From Firmicutes bacterium UBA5559 (GTDB lineage: Bacteria > Bacillota > Clostridia > Peptostreptococcales > Anaerovoracaceae): a DNA stretch of 54,895 nucleotides. The notes under the pieces were generated by a model, which was given only the letters and a program-made list of their open reading frames with translations, did not search any database and was not told where the DNA came from. The translations under genes were made by a program, and so were the position numbers. Shown piece by piece: positions 19,229 to 27,641 of this stretch. The DNA lies in the NCBI GenBank assembly GCA_002425705.1, contig DIMT01000037.1:6802-61696 (forward strand), read 5' to 3'. Position 1 is the first letter of the stretch. Each line of letters opens with the position of its first letter.

Positions 19229-20275
19229 ATGAATCCCGGAAAACAAAGAGGTGGAGCAGGGATGGCCCAGAGAGAAAAAAAAGAGCATGCCTACAACCGA
19301 ATAAATAAGGATATAAAAAGCAATGCCATTGCAGGGCCATTGCTTTTTTATGGACGGGAAAAGTTCCTGATAGAATGGGCCATAGGGATGATAGAAAAAC
19401 AATGGATCAACCCGGCTGCTAAAGAGCTGGATCGAAACAATCTGTCCTGGGAAGGAATCACCATAAACGATCTTATGGACTTCTGCGAAACCATTCCCAT
19501 GCTTTCTGAAAAAAGGCTGGTGGTTCTTCAGGATATGAAAAATCCTGGGGAAGAGTTTGCAGCCTATCTGGACCAGATTCCGGAAACCTGCCAGTTGATT
19601 ATGATATGGCAGGATCCGGACAAAAGGACGAAGGCATATAAAGAAATCGCCAGAAAGTCCGGTGAATATGAATTCGGCATTCTGGATGAACCAGATCTGC
19701 GGAAGTATATCGATAAGCGTTTTCGTCAAGCTGGAAAGATAATCTCTTCCAGCCGAATGAATCAGTTGATTCAGCGAACCGGGTATTATGACAAAGACAG
19801 CCTGTATACCTTAAATAACCTGGAGAACGACCTGAAAAAGATCATCGCTCACTGTAAAGAACAAGAGGTGGGAGAAGAGGATCTTCGTGCCGGGGTACTG
19901 GGGAATCTTGAATCCAATGTTTTCGAGATGCTGGACGCCATTGCCGGTAACAAAAAAGAGGAAGCTTTCCGCCTTCTGCACAACCTGATGGTCACCGGAG
20001 AAAATATCTATTATCTGCTGGCCGTAATCATTGGCCAGTTCGAAACAATCCTTGAAATCAAAGAGCTTCGGGAAGAGGGAATTGATCCGGCTTCTATGCA
20101 CCGGCTTACCGGCATTCATGAATTCCGGATTAAAAAGGCTCTGCAACAGGGAGAACGGATTTCAGTCCGGCAGTTAAAAACCACTTTATCCCGGCTGTAT
20201 GAGGTGGATCGGAATATTAAAAATGGTCAGATGGATGGGATCCTGGCCCTGGAACTGATCATCGCTGGCGTTTAG
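19229..20275 (+). CDS. holA: DNA polymerase III delta subunit
   Basis: Clamp-loader delta subunit that opens the beta sliding clamp. The opening region AGPLLFYGREKFLIEWAI matches the family start (LFYGxE), followed by the degenerate AAA+ domain (RLVVLQDMKNPGEEF, CQLIMIWQDPDKR) and the helical collar near the C-terminus (MDGILALELIIAGV). I chose ATG 19229 after AAGGAGGT at 19218-19225; ATG 19262 is an alternative giving a more typical N-terminus. About 348 residues, normal. A terminator-like hairpin lies inside the early coding region (19315-19349). It follows comEC. Confidence 0.9.
   Translation: MNPGKQRGGAGMAQREKKEHAYNRINKDIKSNAIAGPLLFYGREKFLIEWAIGMIEKQWINPAAKELDRNNLSWEGITINDLMDFCETIPMLSEKRLVVLQDMKNPGEEFAAYLDQIPETCQLIMIWQDPDKRTKAYKEIARKSGEYEFGILDEPDLRKYIDKRFRQAGKIISSSRMNQLIQRTGYYDKDSLYTLNNLENDLKKIIAHCKEQEVGEEDLRAGVLGNLESNVFEMLDAIAGNKKEEAFRLLHNLMVTGENIYYLLAVIIGQFETILEIKELREEGIDPASMHRLTGIHEFRIKKALQQGERISVRQLKTTLSRLYEVDRNIKNGQMDGILALELIIAGV
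19315..19349 (+). other. Terminator-like hairpin inside the 5' coding region of holA
   Basis: AAAAAGCAATG (19315-19325) can pair with CATTGCTTTTT (19338-19348), a stem followed by a T-run, about 90 nt into the reading frame. It has the form of a rho-independent terminator. It could attenuate comEC-holA read-through or be chance from codons for KSNAIAGPLLF. Confidence 0.4.
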
Positions 20276-20317
20276 CCAACGGAAAAGGATAGATACAAAT
20301 ACAGAAAGCAGGAACTT

Positions 20318-21223
20318 ATGACGAAACAATTCAAGGCAGAAATGCTGCTTTTACTGGTAGTAACCTTCTGGGGGATTTCCTATTATCTGATGGACGTCAG
20401 CCTTCAGGAGCTGGAACCCTTTACCCTCAATGCCTTTCGGTTTTTGGGGGCTTTTGCAGTAGCCCTGATTCTGACCTTTCCGAAACTAAAATCGGTCAAT
20501 AGGATCACGATCAAATATAGTTTTTATATCGGAGTTGCCCTTATTTTTGTATACATCGGGGCAACCTTTGGTGTCTTGTATACCAGCCTCTCCAATGCAG
20601 GATTCCTTTGTGCCCTCACGGTTATATTTACACCGATTTTCGGTTATATCTTTAAGGGTACGATTCCGGATAAAAAGCTGTCTTTCATCGTAGTAGCCTG
20701 CGTTGTCGGTATCGGGCTGCTGACGCTGAATGAAAATCTGAAACCGGCTGTCGGGGATCTCCTTTGTCTGATGTGTGCCATGGCCTATGCGGGTGACCTG
20801 CTGATTACGGAAACAGCAGTAGCCAAGCAGGAAGTAAATGCCTTCCAGTTGGGCGTTTTTCAGCTGGGATTCGCTGGTTTTTTCAACCTCATCCTGGCTT
20901 TTCTTATCGAGACGCCCCGACTGCCCCAATCTCCTGAAGTCTGGGGATCAGCCATTTTCCTTGCAGTTTTTTGCACTGGTTTGGCTTTTATTATCCAGGC
21001 GGTTGCTCAGCAGCATACGACCGCTTCCCATGTGGGAGTCATTTTTACCCTGGAGCCGGTCATTGCTGGTTTTGTTGCTTACTTTCTCGCTGGTGAAGTG
21101 CTGCTGCCAAGGGCTTATCTGGGAGGAGCGATTCTGGTGGCCAGCCTTCTCGTCATGGAAATCGATCCAAAGACTTTCCGTAATCGGAAACTGAACCGAT
21201 CTAAAAGAGAAAGAATTGTTTGA
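20318..21223 (+). CDS. EamA/DMT-family transporter
   Basis: Ten-helix drug/metabolite transporter superfamily exporter or permease made of two EamA repeats (about residues 6-137 and 147-285). The first repeat shows FWGISYYLMD with LNAFRFLGA; the second shows TTASHVGVIFTLEPVIAGFVAY and a glycine-rich last helix, followed by a basic C-terminus. 301 residues, usual length. It follows holA by 42 bp. The substrate cannot be inferred from sequence; amino acids or related metabolites are typical of the family. Confidence 0.9.
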   Translation: MTKQFKAEMLLLLVVTFWGISYYLMDVSLQELEPFTLNAFRFLGAFAVALILTFPKLKSVNRITIKYSFYIGVALIFVYIGATFGVLYTSLSNAGFLCALTVIFTPIFGYIFKGTIPDKKLSFIVVACVVGIGLLTLNENLKPAVGDLLCLMCAMAYAGDLLITETAVAKQEVNAFQLGVFQLGFAGFFNLILAFLIETPRLPQSPEVWGSAIFLAVFCTGLAFIIQAVAQQHTTASHVGVIFTLEPVIAGFVAYFLAGEVLLPRAYLGGAILVASLLVMEIDPKTFRNRKLNRSKRERIV

Positions 21224-21249
21224 AAAATTGAGATTTTCTGTATATAAAA

Positions 21250-21288
21250 TACAAAGCACGGATAACCATAATCCGTTGCTTTTTGTAT
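21250..21288 (+). terminator. Rho-independent terminator after the EamA transporter gene
   Basis: Arms GCACGGAT (21256-21263) and ATCCGTTGC (21271-21279) with AACCATA between them, followed by a T-rich run. It closes the comEC-holA-EamA unit and overlaps the likely -35 of the next operon. Confidence 0.8.
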
Positions 21289-21304
21289 TTTTTGTTGATA
21301 TAAT
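21276..21304 (+). promoter_or_regulatory. Putative promoter of the NuoE/NuoF/fusion operon
   Basis: -35 TTGCTT (21276-21281), 17-nt spacer, -10 TATAAT (21299-21304). A second TATAAT at 21331-21336 lacks a good -35. The promoter assignment is a pattern match only. Confidence 0.5.
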
Positions 21305-21318
21305 TTCACCGTATATGC

Positions 21319-21335
21319 TTATATCAAGGATATAA
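21319..21335. promoter_or_regulatory. Perfect inverted repeat, candidate operator
   Basis: TTATATC-AAG-GATATAA is a perfect 7-bp inverted repeat located between the likely -10 (21299-21304) and the start codon at 21358. That position suits a repressor site. It does not match the Rex consensus I know. Function is inferred. Confidence 0.4.
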
Positions 21336-21357
21336 TTTTAATACTAGGAGGATGAAA

Positions 21358-21858
21358 ATGACTGAGAGACCGGATAGCACGGTGCAGAACTTTGACGAGT
21401 TGGCCGAAGTGCTGGAAAAGTACGGTAAGGTGCCGGGAAGCCTAATTACCATATTGCAGAAAACCCAGGACATCTATGGGTATCTGTCTCTGGATGCAAT
21501 CAATTATATTGCACTTAAGACAGGAATCAAACCGGCTAAGATTTATGGTGTTGCAACTTTTTATACTCAGTTCAGGCTGAAACCAATCGGTAAGAATCTG
21601 ATCATGCTCTGTCAGGGTACCGCCTGCCACGTAAACGGCTCCAAGATAATCGAGGAAGCCATTACGGAGCATCTGAGCATTCAAGACGGAGAAACAACTG
21701 AAGACGGTCTTTTCACCCTGAACAATGTGGCCTGTCTGGGATGCTGTTCCCTGGCTCCTGTCATGATGGTTAAAAATAGCGACGGGGATGAAACCTACGG
21801 AAATCTGACCAAAGATACAGTCAGAAAAGCCTTGGATGAAATCAGAGAAAGGGGTTAG
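21358..21858 (+). CDS. NuoE-like [2Fe-2S] thioredoxin-fold subunit of a bifurcating oxidoreductase
   Basis: Small electron-transfer subunit homologous to complex I 24-kDa/NuoE. The [2Fe-2S] cysteines are in CQGTAC and CLGCC, with the family motif YGVATFYTQF before them. ATG 21358 is chosen over 21352 because AGGAGG ends at 21351. 166 residues, full length. It precedes the NuoF-like gene by 10 bp and is clearly co-transcribed. In the HydABC/Nfn/Stn families this subunit ferries electrons to or from the flavin subunit. Confidence 0.93.
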   Translation: MTERPDSTVQNFDELAEVLEKYGKVPGSLITILQKTQDIYGYLSLDAINYIALKTGIKPAKIYGVATFYTQFRLKPIGKNLIMLCQGTACHVNGSKIIEEAITEHLSIQDGETTEDGLFTLNNVACLGCCSLAPVMMVKNSDGDETYGNLTKDTVRKALDEIRERG

Positions 21859-21868
21859 GTGACGGCAG

Positions 21869-23620
21869 ATGAGAGTTGTTGTTGGACAAGGAAGCTGCGG
21901 CATCGCGACCGGAGCAAAGAAAACCGCTGCAGAGTTTGAAAAACTAATTGCAGAAAGAAATTTAGAAGGTATTGAAGTGTCCCTGACAGGATGCGTCGGT
22001 ACCTGCTACCTGGAGCCCATCGTCGACGTATATGATGATCATGGTCAGATGACCCGATACACCAAGGTGCTGCCGGATAAGGTCAGCGAAATCATCGAAA
22101 ATCATCTGATCAACGGGAAAGTATTCGGCGATCTTGCTATCACCGATCAGGATACCTCTTTTATCGATAAACAGATGCGGATTGTTCTGCGGAACTGCGG
22201 AACCATCAATCCCGAGATTATTGATGAGTATATTGCAACCGGTGGATATGAAGCCACCAAAAAAGTCGTGACTTCCATGACTCAGGAAGAAGTCATCGAA
22301 GAAATCAAGGAATCCGGGCTGAGAGGCCGGGGGGGAGCTGGATTCCCAACCTGGTTCAAGTGGGATGCAGCCAGAAAAAGTCCCGAGACTCCCAAATATA
22401 TGGTATGTAATGCGGACGAAGGAGATCCGGGAGCTTTCATGGACCGAAGTGTTCTGGAAGGAGATCCCCATTCCCTCATAGAAGGGATGATTATCGGTGG
22501 TTACGCCATGGGCGCATCCGAGGGGGTCATTTACGTCCGAGCTGAATACCCCCTTGCCATCCATCGACTGGAAAAAGCCATGGACCAGGCACGGGAAAGA
22601 GGATTCTTAGGAAAAAATCTTTTCGGAACCAACTTCAGCTTCGATCTCCGTATTAAAGCCGGAGCAGGAGCCTTTGTATGCGGAGAAGAAACTGCTCTGA
22701 TTGCTTCTCTGGAAGGAGAGCGAGGCATGCCTCGTCTGAAGCCTCCCTTCCCGGCCCAGAAGGGATACTGGCAGAAACCGACTAATATCAATAACGTGGA
22801 AACCTTTGCCAATGTGGCTTGGATCATTCTCAACGGCGGAAAAGCCTTCGGAGCTATGGGTACCAAACTAAGCAAGGGAACCAAGGTATTTGCTCTGGCA
22901 GGAAAGATCAAAAAAGGCGGACTGATTGAAGTTCCCATGGGTCTTCCTCTGCGGGATGTCATTTATGGAATCGGCGACGGCATTAAAAATGATAAAGCCT
23001 TCAAAGCTGTCCAGATGGGCGGACCTTCCGGCGGATGTATTCCGGCCGAACTGATCGACACACCGGTTGACTATGAAAATATCAACAAGACCGGTGCGAT
23101 TGTCGGATCCGGCGGTATGATCGTCATGGATGAAGATACTTGTATGGTAGACATGGCCCGCTACTTCCTGGATTTCACCAGAAAAGAATCCTGCGGAAAG
23201 TGCACCTACTGCAGAGTAGGGACCAAACGGATGCTGGAGATTCTGGAACGGATCACCATCGGAGAAGGAAAAGACGGTGACATCGAACTGCTCCAGGAGC
23301 TGGCCTATAAGATTAAAGACGGATCCATGTGTGGTCTGGGTCAGACAGCGCCCAATCCGGTTCTGACTACCATTAAATACTTCCGTAATGAATACGAAGA
23401 CCATATCTATAACAAAAAGTGTACGGCCAGAGCCTGCAAAGAGCTTCTGACCTACACCATCAACGATCATTGTACCGGATGTACTTTATGTGCACGAAAA
23501 TGTCCTGTCAACGCAATCACCGGTGAACTGAAAGGGCAGCATGTCATTGACCAGGCTTTATGTATCAAGTGTGGTAAATGTGAAGAAGTCTGCCGATTCG
23601 GTGCGGTTGATAGAGTATAA
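21869..23620 (+). CDS. NuoF-like NADH-binding FMN/Fe-S subunit of a bifurcating oxidoreductase
   Basis: Flavin subunit that exchanges hydride with NAD(H) and probably houses the bifurcation site. In order: N-terminal thioredoxin-like [2Fe-2S] domain (Cys in GSCG, GCVGTC), NADH/FMN domain (GLRGRGGAGFPTWFKW near 150; NADEGDPGAF), SLBB domain, [4Fe-4S] motif SCGKCTYCRVGTKR near 440, and a C-terminal two-cluster ferredoxin domain (CTGCTLCARKCP, CIKCGKCEEVC). 583 residues, typical of HydB/HymB/StnB. No H-cluster subunit is encoded nearby, so the partner is the fusion protein that follows after 17 bp. Confidence 0.94.
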   Translation: MRVVVGQGSCGIATGAKKTAAEFEKLIAERNLEGIEVSLTGCVGTCYLEPIVDVYDDHGQMTRYTKVLPDKVSEIIENHLINGKVFGDLAITDQDTSFIDKQMRIVLRNCGTINPEIIDEYIATGGYEATKKVVTSMTQEEVIEEIKESGLRGRGGAGFPTWFKWDAARKSPETPKYMVCNADEGDPGAFMDRSVLEGDPHSLIEGMIIGGYAMGASEGVIYVRAEYPLAIHRLEKAMDQARERGFLGKNLFGTNFSFDLRIKAGAGAFVCGEETALIASLEGERGMPRLKPPFPAQKGYWQKPTNINNVETFANVAWIILNGGKAFGAMGTKLSKGTKVFALAGKIKKGGLIEVPMGLPLRDVIYGIGDGIKNDKAFKAVQMGGPSGGCIPAELIDTPVDYENINKTGAIVGSGGMIVMDEDTCMVDMARYFLDFTRKESCGKCTYCRVGTKRMLEILERITIGEGKDGDIELLQELAYKIKDGSMCGLGQTAPNPVLTTIKYFRNEYEDHIYNKKCTARACKELLTYTINDHCTGCTLCARKCPVNAITGELKGQHVIDQALCIKCGKCEEVCRFGAVDRV

Positions 23621-23637
23621 GAGAGGAGGGTAAAAAC

Positions 23638-26600
23638 ATGAAGCAATTCAGATTGAATATCGACGGAAAAGAAGTGTTCGGCCTTCCTGGACAGACCATA
23701 CTGGAGGTTGCTCAGGAAAATGATATTTTTATTCCCACGTTCTGCTTTGACGAACGGACTGAGATTTACGGATCCTGCGGAATCTGTGTCTGTGAGGTAG
23801 AGGGAAATCCTAAACTGGTTAAGGCCTGTGCAACGGAGATTGCTCCCAATATGGTCATCATGACCGATACGGAACGGGTTAAGGAATCCAGAAAAACAAA
23901 CCTGGAACTATTACTCTCCAACCACGTGGGGGACTGTCGTCCGCCCTGTACTCTGGCTTGCCCGGGACAGACCGACTGTCAGGGTTATGTCGGCCTGATT
24001 GCCAACGGCCAGTTTGATGCTGCCCTGGAATTGATTCGAAACAAGATCCCTATGCCGGGATCCTTGGGAAGAGTATGCCCCCATCCCTGCGAAGAGCAGT
24101 GCCGCCGGGGTCTGATCGATGAACCCATCTCTATTCAATGGCTGAAGCGGTTTGCGGCAGATCAGGATATCTATTCCGATGATCGATTCTTGCCGGATAT
24201 GGCTCCTGCCACCGGAAAGAGCGTTGCTGTCATAGGCGGCGGACCTCTTGGAATTTCCGCAGCCTACTTCCTGAAAACCATGGGGCATGATGTCACCATT
24301 TATGAAGCGATGCCCAAACTGGGCGGTATGCTTCGGTACGGAATCCCCGAATACCGGCTGCCTAAGGAGATCGTCGACGATGAAATCATGCTTCTGGAAA
24401 AAATGGGCGTTGACTTGGTTCCCAATACCAAAGTCGGTGTGGACATTCCCTTCTCCACCATCAGAGAAGATCATGACGCAGTCCTGCTGGGCATCGGTGC
24501 CTGGGTTTCTACGGGCGTAGGATGTAAGGGAGAGGACCTGCCGGGAGTCATCGGTGGAATCGACTTCCTGAGAAAAGTGGTCCGAAATGAAGAAATCCGT
24601 CTCGGTGATAATGTCGCTATCGTTGGCGGCGGAAACACCGCCATGGACGCCTGCCGTACTGCAGTCCGTCTGGGAGCCAAGAAAGTCTATAACATTTACC
24701 GAAGAACCAAGGATGAAATGCCGGCGGATCAGATCGAAATCATCGAAGCCGATGAAGAAGGGGTAATCTTCAAAAATCTGACCAACCCCATCGAGTTCAT
24801 TGCCGGAGAAGACGGACGTGTTAAACAGGTTGTACTCCAGATTATGGAACTGGGTGAACCGGATGCTTCCGGCCGGCGAGCACCGAAGCCGGTAGAAGGC
24901 AAAACAGAGACGATCGATATTGACACAGCCATACTGGCTATTGGTCAGGCCGTTGACCCAACCGGATTTGACGGAGTGGACAAAACCAGGAAAAACGGTA
25001 TCGCCTATGATCCGGACACCTTTATGACCAGCATTCCTGGCGTATTTGCCGGTGGCGACTGTGGAAATGATAAAATTTCCATCGCCATCGAAGCCATTGC
25101 CGATGCCAAAAAAGCAGCAGCCATCATAGACGCTTATCTGGATGGTGAAATCATCAAGTACGAAAAGCGTTACGGGGTGGAACGAACCGATATCACCGAA
25201 AAGACATTTGAAGACCGGGAGAGAGAGTGCCGTCCTCCGATGGAACACCTTCATCCGGAAGAAAGAAAAGACAACTTTACGGAAGTCGTTTTCGGATATA
25301 CTACGGAACAGGCCATAGAAGAAGCTTCCCGATGCCTGGAATGCGGCTGCCACGACTATTTCGAGTGCAAATTGGTGGATTATGCCAACCTTTACGGAGT
25401 CAAACCGGAAAGAATGTCCGGGGATATCAACAAAGTGGAGTTTGAAGACGATCACCCCTTCATCCTCCGCGACCCGAACAAATGCATCCTGTGCGGACTC
25501 TGCGTCCGTGTCTGCGATGAAGTGATGGGAATCGGTGCCTTAGGACTGGTAGATCGAGGATTTGATACGGTGGTTATGCCTACCCTGGAAAAACCCCTGG
25601 CAGAATCCGGCTGTGTCTCCTGTGGTCAGTGCGTAACCGTATGCCCCGTCGGCGCTCTGCAGGAGCGGCTGACCATCGCAAAATCCGTTCCGGTGGATAC
25701 GGAGGTGACGGCTACAACCTGTTCCTACTGTTCCGTTGGCTGTTCCTTCCTGCTGGAGACCCATCACGACATGCTGATCAAGGCCAATCCGGATATGGAT
25801 GGAGTGGTTAACAAGGGATTGGGATGCGGAAAGGGTAAATTCGGATTCGATTGCTCTGAACTGGAAGGGAAGCTTCTTTCTCCGATGATTCGGGATGCAG
25901 ACGGCTTCCGGGAAACCGATTACCATGAAGCCCTGGTCCTGACTGCCAAGAAAGCCCAGGCAGTGGCAGCGGTATACGGCAAAGAAGCAGTAGCAGTCGC
26001 CATTTCCGACCGATACACCAATGAAGAGGCCTATGCCATCAAGAAAATGGCCAATGCCATGGGGGCAAAGACCTTAAGCTTCAATAACCGGGAAAGCGGA
26101 ATTGCCAAGGTCCTTGGGTTTGATGCTTCTCCCAACACCATTGATGAGCTTCTGTCAACGGAAGTGATTCTGGTTACCGGCTTCATCACGCCGCTGAATC
26201 CGGTTATCTCCGGAAAGCTGGCTCAGGCAGCGAAAAATGGGGCAAAGGTCGTCCTGATCAATCCGGTTGGATTCGAAGTACCTATGGGTTACGCTCATAA
26301 GGTCATTTATACAGAAAACAACCTGGATGCCTTAAAGCAACTGGCAAAGGAAATCCTCAATATCAAGGAAGGCGCCGAATATCCGGGAATGGAAGATTTC
26401 GAAGCCAGCCTGGAAACCGTTGTCGTCAGTGAAGAAATCGGTGAAGTGGCTGAATTATATGCAAATGCCAAGAAAGCCATGATTGTATTCCAGCAAAACC
26501 TGGTTACCACTGATGCTGCTGCTCTGATTGCAGATATTGCCCTGATTTCCGGACATATCGGCAAACCAAGAGACGGAATCCTCCAGATCAAGGCTAAGAA

Positions 26601-27138
26601 TAATTCCCAGGGTCTGGTAGACCTGGGAGTGAAAGCCGGAGCAGAAGCCATGGAAGGGGTTAAAGCCCTGTTGGTCTTCGGTGAAGATATCAGCTATGAT
26701 ACCAGTAACCTGGAGTTCTTGATGGTCAGCGATACCCATATGACCAGTACTGCGGCTAAAGCCCATGTGGTGATTCCGGGAACCGCCTTTGTCAGCACGG
26801 AAGGAACCTTCACCAATACAGAACGAAGGCTTCAGGGAGTAGATAAGGCCATCGATGAGGATGTGGATCTTTCCAACTGGGAAGTGGCAGCAGAAATTGC
26901 TCACGTCTACGAAGTGGACTTCGGATTCGATGACACTTTGGATATCTCCAGAGAAATGGATGATGCAGTTCCCAGATACAAATATGCAGAGTTGGGTGAA
27001 GTCCTTGGAGGCGTCCTGACACCAGAAGATCCTAAACTGGTTGCGGTAGGCGATGGTCTTTATGCAGATCCCCTTCCTCCTACGGATAACCTGATGAATG
27101 TCATCAACGCCAGACTGCCCAAACCCCCGAAAAAATAG
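23638..27138 (+). CDS. Multidomain NADPH-type oxidoreductase: [2Fe-2S] + GltD-like + ferredoxin + NuoG/FdhF-like
   Basis: 1166-residue redox subunit. In order: [2Fe-2S] domain (C36, C47, C50, C64); NuoG-type His/Cys motif (H96, C100, C104); GltD-like flavoprotein with CPHPCEEQC (147-155), FAD motif VIGGGPLGISAAY near 200 and NADPH motif IVGGGNTAMDAC near 328; two [4Fe-4S] motifs CILCGLCVRVC (about 616) and CVSCGQCVTVC (about 662); then a molybdopterin-oxidoreductase-like Fe-S module (CSYCSVGC near 695) and a shortened C-terminal domain. It has no H-cluster motifs and is too short for a normal Mo/W active domain. With the NuoE and NuoF subunits it resembles the Sporomusa-type Nfn (Stn), which couples NADH, ferredoxin and NADPH. 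Domain calls are secure; enzyme identity is inference. Confidence 0.85.
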   Translation: MKQFRLNIDGKEVFGLPGQTILEVAQENDIFIPTFCFDERTEIYGSCGICVCEVEGNPKLVKACATEIAPNMVIMTDTERVKESRKTNLELLLSNHVGDCRPPCTLACPGQTDCQGYVGLIANGQFDAALELIRNKIPMPGSLGRVCPHPCEEQCRRGLIDEPISIQWLKRFAADQDIYSDDRFLPDMAPATGKSVAVIGGGPLGISAAYFLKTMGHDVTIYEAMPKLGGMLRYGIPEYRLPKEIVDDEIMLLEKMGVDLVPNTKVGVDIPFSTIREDHDAVLLGIGAWVSTGVGCKGEDLPGVIGGIDFLRKVVRNEEIRLGDNVAIVGGGNTAMDACRTAVRLGAKKVYNIYRRTKDEMPADQIEIIEADEEGVIFKNLTNPIEFIAGEDGRVKQVVLQIMELGEPDASGRRAPKPVEGKTETIDIDTAILAIGQAVDPTGFDGVDKTRKNGIAYDPDTFMTSIPGVFAGGDCGNDKISIAIEAIADAKKAAAIIDAYLDGEIIKYEKRYGVERTDITEKTFEDRERECRPPMEHLHPEERKDNFTEVVFGYTTEQAIEEASRCLECGCHDYFECKLVDYANLYGVKPERMSGDINKVEFEDDHPFILRDPNKCILCGLCVRVCDEVMGIGALGLVDRGFDTVVMPTLEKPLAESGCVSCGQCVTVCPVGALQERLTIAKSVPVDTEVTATTCSYCSVGCSFLLETHHDMLIKANPDMDGVVNKGLGCGKGKFGFDCSELEGKLLSPMIRDADGFRETDYHEALVLTAKKAQAVAAVYGKEAVAVAISDRYTNEEAYAIKKMANAMGAKTLSFNNRESGIAKVLGFDASPNTIDELLSTEVILVTGFITPLNPVISGKLAQAAKNGAKVVLINPVGFEVPMGYAHKVIYTENNLDALKQLAKEILNIKEGAEYPGMEDFEASLETVVVSEEIGEVAELYANAKKAMIVFQQNLVTTDAAALIADIALISGHIGKPRDGILQIKAKNNSQGLVDLGVKAGAEAMEGVKALLVFGEDISYDTSNLEFLMVSDTHMTSTAAKAHVVIPGTAFVSTEGTFTNTERRLQGVDKAIDEDVDLSNWEVAAEIAHVYEVDFGFDDTLDISREMDDAVPRYKYAELGEVLGGVLTPEDPKLVAVGDGLYADPLPPTDNLMNVINARLPKPPKK

Positions 27139-27169
27139 GGGAATCCTGTTTAAACCCATCGGATTTCTA

Positions 27170-27198
27170 TTGAAATCAAGAATAAAATAGTGTATTAT
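27170..27198 (+). promoter_or_regulatory. Promoter of tRNA-Gly
   Basis: -35 TTGAAA (27170-27175), 17-nt spacer, -10 TATTAT (27193-27198), about 32 nt before the mature tRNA. Confidence 0.7.
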
Positions 27199-27230
27199 GA
27201 TGAGGTGCTGAAAAATGCACCTCATTGTAT

Positions 27231-27304
27231 GCGGATGTAGTTCAATGGCAGAACTCCAGCTTCCCAAGCTGGTGGCGTGGGTTCGATTCCCATCATCCGC
27301 TCCA
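27231..27304 (+). tRNA. tRNA-Gly (anticodon CCC)
   Basis: Acceptor strands GCGGATG (27231-27237) and CATCCGC (27294-27300) pair perfectly. The anticodon stem CCAGC/GCTGG encloses the loop TTCCCAA, giving anticodon CCC. The T arm has GTGGGTTCGATTCCCAT. The discriminator T and CCA (27302-27304) are genome-encoded. It reads GGG codons. A short D arm (AGTTCAATGGCAGAACT) is normal for Gly tRNAs. Confidence 0.96.
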
Positions 27305-27306
27305 GT

Positions 27307-27345
27307 AAAATCGTCCTTTTTTGGTATAAAGGGGCGATTTTTTAT
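27307..27345 (+). terminator. Terminator after tRNA-Gly
   Basis: AAATCGTCCTTTT and AAAGGGGCGATTT form a hairpin (one bulge or G-T pair) with a trailing T-run, directly after the tRNA CCA end. Confidence 0.8.
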
Positions 27346-27355
27346 TCCAAAAAAA

Positions 27356-27384
27356 TTGCGCAAATTACCTTTTTATGGTATTAT
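27356..27384 (+). promoter_or_regulatory. Promoter of the c-di-AMP riboswitch operon
   Basis: -35 TTGCGC (27356-27361), 17-nt spacer, -10 TATTAT (27379-27384). It would start transcription near 27391, about 35 nt before the riboswitch. Confidence 0.65.
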
Positions 27385-27424
27385 GAGAGTAACAGAATTA
27401 TCTGACAATTGAATAAGACAATAT

Positions 27425-27583
27425 GGCACTGAATCCGGAAACGGAGCGGGAGAACCAATAATTGGGGTGAATCACAGAAATCTGTGTAGGGCAATCTTTT
27501 CTGTCCGAATCCGTCAGCTAATCTCGTAAGTGGTAGAAAAGAGAAATGTTAGTTTATACTGATTCATGGTTTTGATTCGGTTA
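27425..27583 (+). promoter_or_regulatory. c-di-AMP riboswitch (ydaO/yuaA type)
   Basis: The conserved blocks of the ydaO motif are present in order: GCGGGAGAACCA (27446-27457), TTGGGGTGAAT (27462-27472), TAGGGCAA (27487-27494) and CCGAATCCGTCAGCTAATCT (27505-27524) followed by CGTAAG. Closing stem P1 can form between ACTGAATC (27428-27435) and GATTCGGT (27574-27581). A terminator follows at 27589-27616. Known members switch genes off when c-di-AMP binds, and commonly control potassium transport, osmolyte and cell-wall genes. Here it precedes an opine-dehydrogenase-like gene. Confidence 0.93.
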
Positions 27584-27588
27584 TGTTG

Positions 27589-27616
27589 AACTGCAGAGGT
27601 TTCTCTGCAGTTTTTT
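27589..27616 (+). terminator. Riboswitch-controlled terminator
   Basis: Perfect hairpin AACTGCAGAG / CTCTGCAGTT with a 4-nt loop and a T6 run, 25 nt before the start codon of the opine dehydrogenase-like gene. It is the probable expression platform of the c-di-AMP riboswitch. Confidence 0.93.
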
Positions 27617-27641
27617 GCTTTTTAGAAAGAAGGGAGAATGG

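Noticed and set aside
23911..25455. 514-codon open frame on the minus strand within the fusion oxidoreductase gene
   Set aside because: It is the antisense shadow of a strongly conserved coding region and shows no family motifs of its own.
21358..27138. Electron-bifurcating [FeFe]-hydrogenase (HydABC)
   Set aside because: NuoE- and NuoF-like subunits fit, but no H-cluster motifs (TSCCPxW, PCxxKxxE-type) occur in the third protein.
27215..27412. Open frame of 65 codons across the tRNA-Gly locus
   Set aside because: It runs through the tRNA, its terminator and the riboswitch promoter; the non-coding features explain the sequence.
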